Origin: Emticicia sp040253585
GTDB lineage: Bacteria; Bacteroidota; Bacteroidia; Cytophagales; Spirosomataceae
NCBI RefSeq assembly: GCF_040253585.1
Contig: NZ_JBELAU010000018.1
Coordinates: 29,738 to 93,737 of the forward strand
Reading direction: 5' to 3'
DNA length: 64,000 nucleotides
Made by a program: the position numbers and the translations under genes. Every line of letters starts with the position of its first letter. Positions within the stretch are counted from its first letter, which is position 1. Below the pieces are notes generated by a model. It saw only the letters and a list, made by a program, of their open reading frames with translations. It was not told the origin of the DNA and did not search any database. Shown here piece by piece: positions 62,411 to 64,000 of this stretch.

Positions 62411-62447
62411 AAAAGCGAGTTATTCCAAAAGAATAGTTCGCTTTTTT
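62411..62447 (+). terminator. Terminator after oxidoreductase
   Basis: Stem AAAAGCGAGTTATTC / GAATAGTTCGCTTTT with two G-U pairs, loop CAAAA, followed by TT; 25 nt after the stop. Confidence 0.8.
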
Positions 62448-62474
62448 GATTTATCGAAGTTTGAAAAAGATGTA

Positions 62475-62948
62475 TTAAAATACTCTTGTTCCGTCAGGTT
62501 TATATTTTATCAAGTTGATTTTAGTTCTTAAATGGTCAAAGTCTCCATCAGTAGTAATTAAAGTGGCTCCAGAAATTTTAGTAGTGGCCGCTATCCATAA
62601 ATCATTTTTGCCCATTTTAACTGCATTTCGTCCTTGAGGTAAAGGCTGATTTAAGAGCTTATTTTGGCTGTAAGAATCTATTTCTGCGTACGCTTCAAAT
62701 AAAGCATTGTCCGACGCATTTATATCAAGAATAAAAATCTTATTTAGAAGTTCATTTAGCTTTTCTTTCCTTTTTTCGCCCCAATTATTGTTTAATGCAA
62801 AAGCCATTAATTCTCCTTTAGTGACTGATGAAATCATAACTATATTTTGAGAATTAGTAATATTTAACTCATTTTCAATAATTGTAGATAATGGAGCTGA
62901 ACGAAGATAGGCAACAAGAATATTAGTGTCGAATAGAAATCTCATCAT
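62475..62948 (-). CDS. PIN-domain protein, VapC-like toxin candidate
   Basis: A 157-residue PIN-domain ribonuclease-like protein. The PIN core acidic residues are visible: D7 in MRFLFDTNILVAYLRS, E in TKGELMAFALN (about 46), D in KNDLWIAATT (about 115) and D in TTDGDFDHL (about 133). Such proteins cut RNA and often act as toxins. It starts within the stop codon of the upstream gene (TAATG), so expression is coupled. There is no small VapB-type antitoxin: the coupled gene encodes a 309-residue protein. The pair is AT-rich and convergent with the oxidoreductase gene. Confidence 0.8.
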   Translation of the reverse strand: MMRFLFDTNILVAYLRSAPLSTIIENELNITNSQNIVMISSVTKGELMAFALNNNWGEKRKEKLNELLNKIFILDINASDNALFEAYAEIDSYSQNKLLNQPLPQGRNAVKMGKNDLWIAATTKISGATLITTDGDFDHLRTKINLIKYKPDGTRVF

Positions 62949-63877
62949 TAATCAAGTTGGGTTAAGATTTCTTCAAAACTTTCTTCTCCCGGCCATTGAC
63001 CAACTATTTCAGATAGATAATTAAAATGCTTTTTCTCACTTAATTGTCTTTTGATTTGTTGCTCAACATTCTCTGTTTTAGGTATTTTATTGAAAAATAG
63101 GTTTGATTCTTCCGTTGGAAAAACACGTTCTACTTCAATGAATGAAAGTCGTCCATTGGGTTTGTAGTGTGCTGTTCCTGTTAATGTAATGTCCTTCCCC
63201 CAATATTTGCTTATCTCTTCAGTTGAAATATCTTCTGACAAAATTCCGTTTACAAAGCCTTCATTCGTTTCTACTAAAATTCTTGAGGCACTATATTTAA
63301 GGGTGTCTAATTTTCCAGAAATTACTGCAAATTGTGCTTCTGGGATACTTTCTTGAATAGAATTGATTTTATCAAAGTCATTTTTTTTGAGTATTAATTC
63401 GGGTACACTACCTCGATTTGAAAATTGTATAGTTTCTGAATCGGTAAGAAAAAGACTTTTAAAATCACTTAATTTTTTTAGTAGGGGTTTATCTACCCAT
63501 TCATAGTCTTTATCTTGTTCCAATACTCCTCTAAAAGTATTCATTACCAGCGATACAGGAGTTAAGTTGGGTAATTCTTCTAAAATATTGGGATTAAAAA
63601 TATCCCCTTGCCAACCACTAAGATATTTAGAAAAGGGCTCGCATTCTAATTCTAGAGCGGTATAGATATTTTCTTCATATAAACCAGATAGGCGAATTTT
63701 AAGGGCATTAGAGATTTTTTTTGGTGGTTGTCCCATTAATTTACTAAAACCTACTAATCGTATCTGTAAAGCCCCTTTAGCGATTGATTTTATATTTTCT
63801 GCAAGTTGAATTAATCGGTCAAATTCAATTGTACCGTTATCTTCTTCTGCACCTTGTAATTTGATGTCGTAATTCAT
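62948..63877 (-). CDS. Large partner protein of PIN-domain gene, unknown
   Basis: A 309-residue protein of unknown family. The ATG at 63877 (MNYDIKLQGAEEDNGTIEFDRLIQLAENIKSIAKGALQIRLVG) is preferred over an upstream in-frame start. Residues 1-90 are helical; residues about 190-270 (FAVISGKLDTLKYSASRILVETNEGFV and DITLTGTAHYKPNGRLSFIEVERVFP) look like a beta-barrel or OB-fold. It could be an antitoxin that binds the PIN protein or guides it; I do not recognise a family. Its stop overlaps the PIN gene start by one base. It is the last complete gene before the window ends. Confidence 0.65.
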   Translation of the reverse strand: MNYDIKLQGAEEDNGTIEFDRLIQLAENIKSIAKGALQIRLVGFSKLMGQPPKKISNALKIRLSGLYEENIYTALELECEPFSKYLSGWQGDIFNPNILEELPNLTPVSLVMNTFRGVLEQDKDYEWVDKPLLKKLSDFKSLFLTDSETIQFSNRGSVPELILKKNDFDKINSIQESIPEAQFAVISGKLDTLKYSASRILVETNEGFVNGILSEDISTEEISKYWGKDITLTGTAHYKPNGRLSFIEVERVFPTEESNLFFNKIPKTENVEQQIKRQLSEKKHFNYLSEIVGQWPGEESFEEILTQLD

Positions 63878-64000
63878 TATTATAATTATAGTAATAAACA
63901 ATAATATTAGATAACCACTATAATAACAAATTCTTTACCAATAATATTTCAAAATAAAGTCTATTTTGAAGCAATCTTTGTTAAAAACTATAAAAAAAGC

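Overview
The window looks like chromosomal DNA from an AT-rich member of the Bacteroidota, most likely Cytophagales (the Runella/Emticicia/Spirosoma neighbourhood). This is inferred from C-terminal Por-type (T9SS) sorting domains on two secreted proteins, -7 boxes of the Bacteroidota type (TAnnTTTG), LytTR two-component regulation of an ABC exporter, paired DUF1501/DUF1553 Planctomycete-type cytochrome proteins and a CruF-like carotenoid gene. The genus is a guess. No rRNA, tRNA, CRISPR array, prophage or complete insertion sequence was seen. Most of the window is ordinary core genome with scattered palindromic repeats.

Layout. 1-10.2 kb: the tail of a ThuA-domain gene, an M23 peptidase, a di-heme cytochrome c peroxidase-like gene, two exported WD40 proteins, a photolyase/cryptochrome with a carotenoid hydratase, a GDSL-like lipoprotein, a GT2 glycosyltransferase and thiamine pyrophosphokinase. 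10.2-13.3 kb: nrdA, preceded by about 500 bp with two perfect DnaA boxes in a repeated 16-mer; nrdB is not nearby. 13.3-21.7 kb: small unknown genes, the DUF1501/DUF1553 pair, a REP-associated tyrosine transposase (RAYT) broken by one nonsense codon and surrounded by REP-like hairpins, and a DUF2231-haem-LRR protein. 21.8-31.5 kb: uvrA, a T9SS-exported SASA esterase, a HAD phosphatase/mutase, an MFS permease, a second T9SS cargo and YqgE. 31.6-42.2 kb: a large membrane protein, a DEAD-box helicase with a G-rich hairpin touching its start codon, a TPR protein, an MFS transporter, a thiolase, a Uma2 protein, asnS and a solitary nuoH.

42.1-52.1 kb: an apparent operon on the minus strand encodes a membrane-fusion adaptor, FtsX-type permease, LolD/MacB-type ATPase, LytS-type kinase and LytTR regulator, with a four-helix-bundle gene inserted between inverted repeats. 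recX, an MsbA-like ABC exporter and a MATE pump follow. 52.1-54.5 kb holds the best accessory system: an ABC-type ATPase overlapping an HNH-like gene, resembling Septu (PtuA/PtuB) but with most of the zinc-knuckle cysteines missing from the HNH partner. 54.5-59.0 kb: a DnaQ-type exonuclease, two APC permeases and a second Uma2 protein. 59.0-62.4 kb: deoC, a HutC-type GntR regulator and a Gfo/Idh/MocA oxidoreductase. Two copies of a HutC-type operator (core GTCTATAC) lie over the deoC promoter and over a second promoter that appears to drive only a short structured transcript ending in a terminator, a candidate small RNA or attenuated leader. 62.4-63.9 kb: a PIN-domain toxin-like gene translationally coupled to an unusually large partner protein.

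All functional names are from reading translated sequence and motifs by eye. No database search was run. Hairpins were paired by hand; promoter and operator calls are pattern matches.
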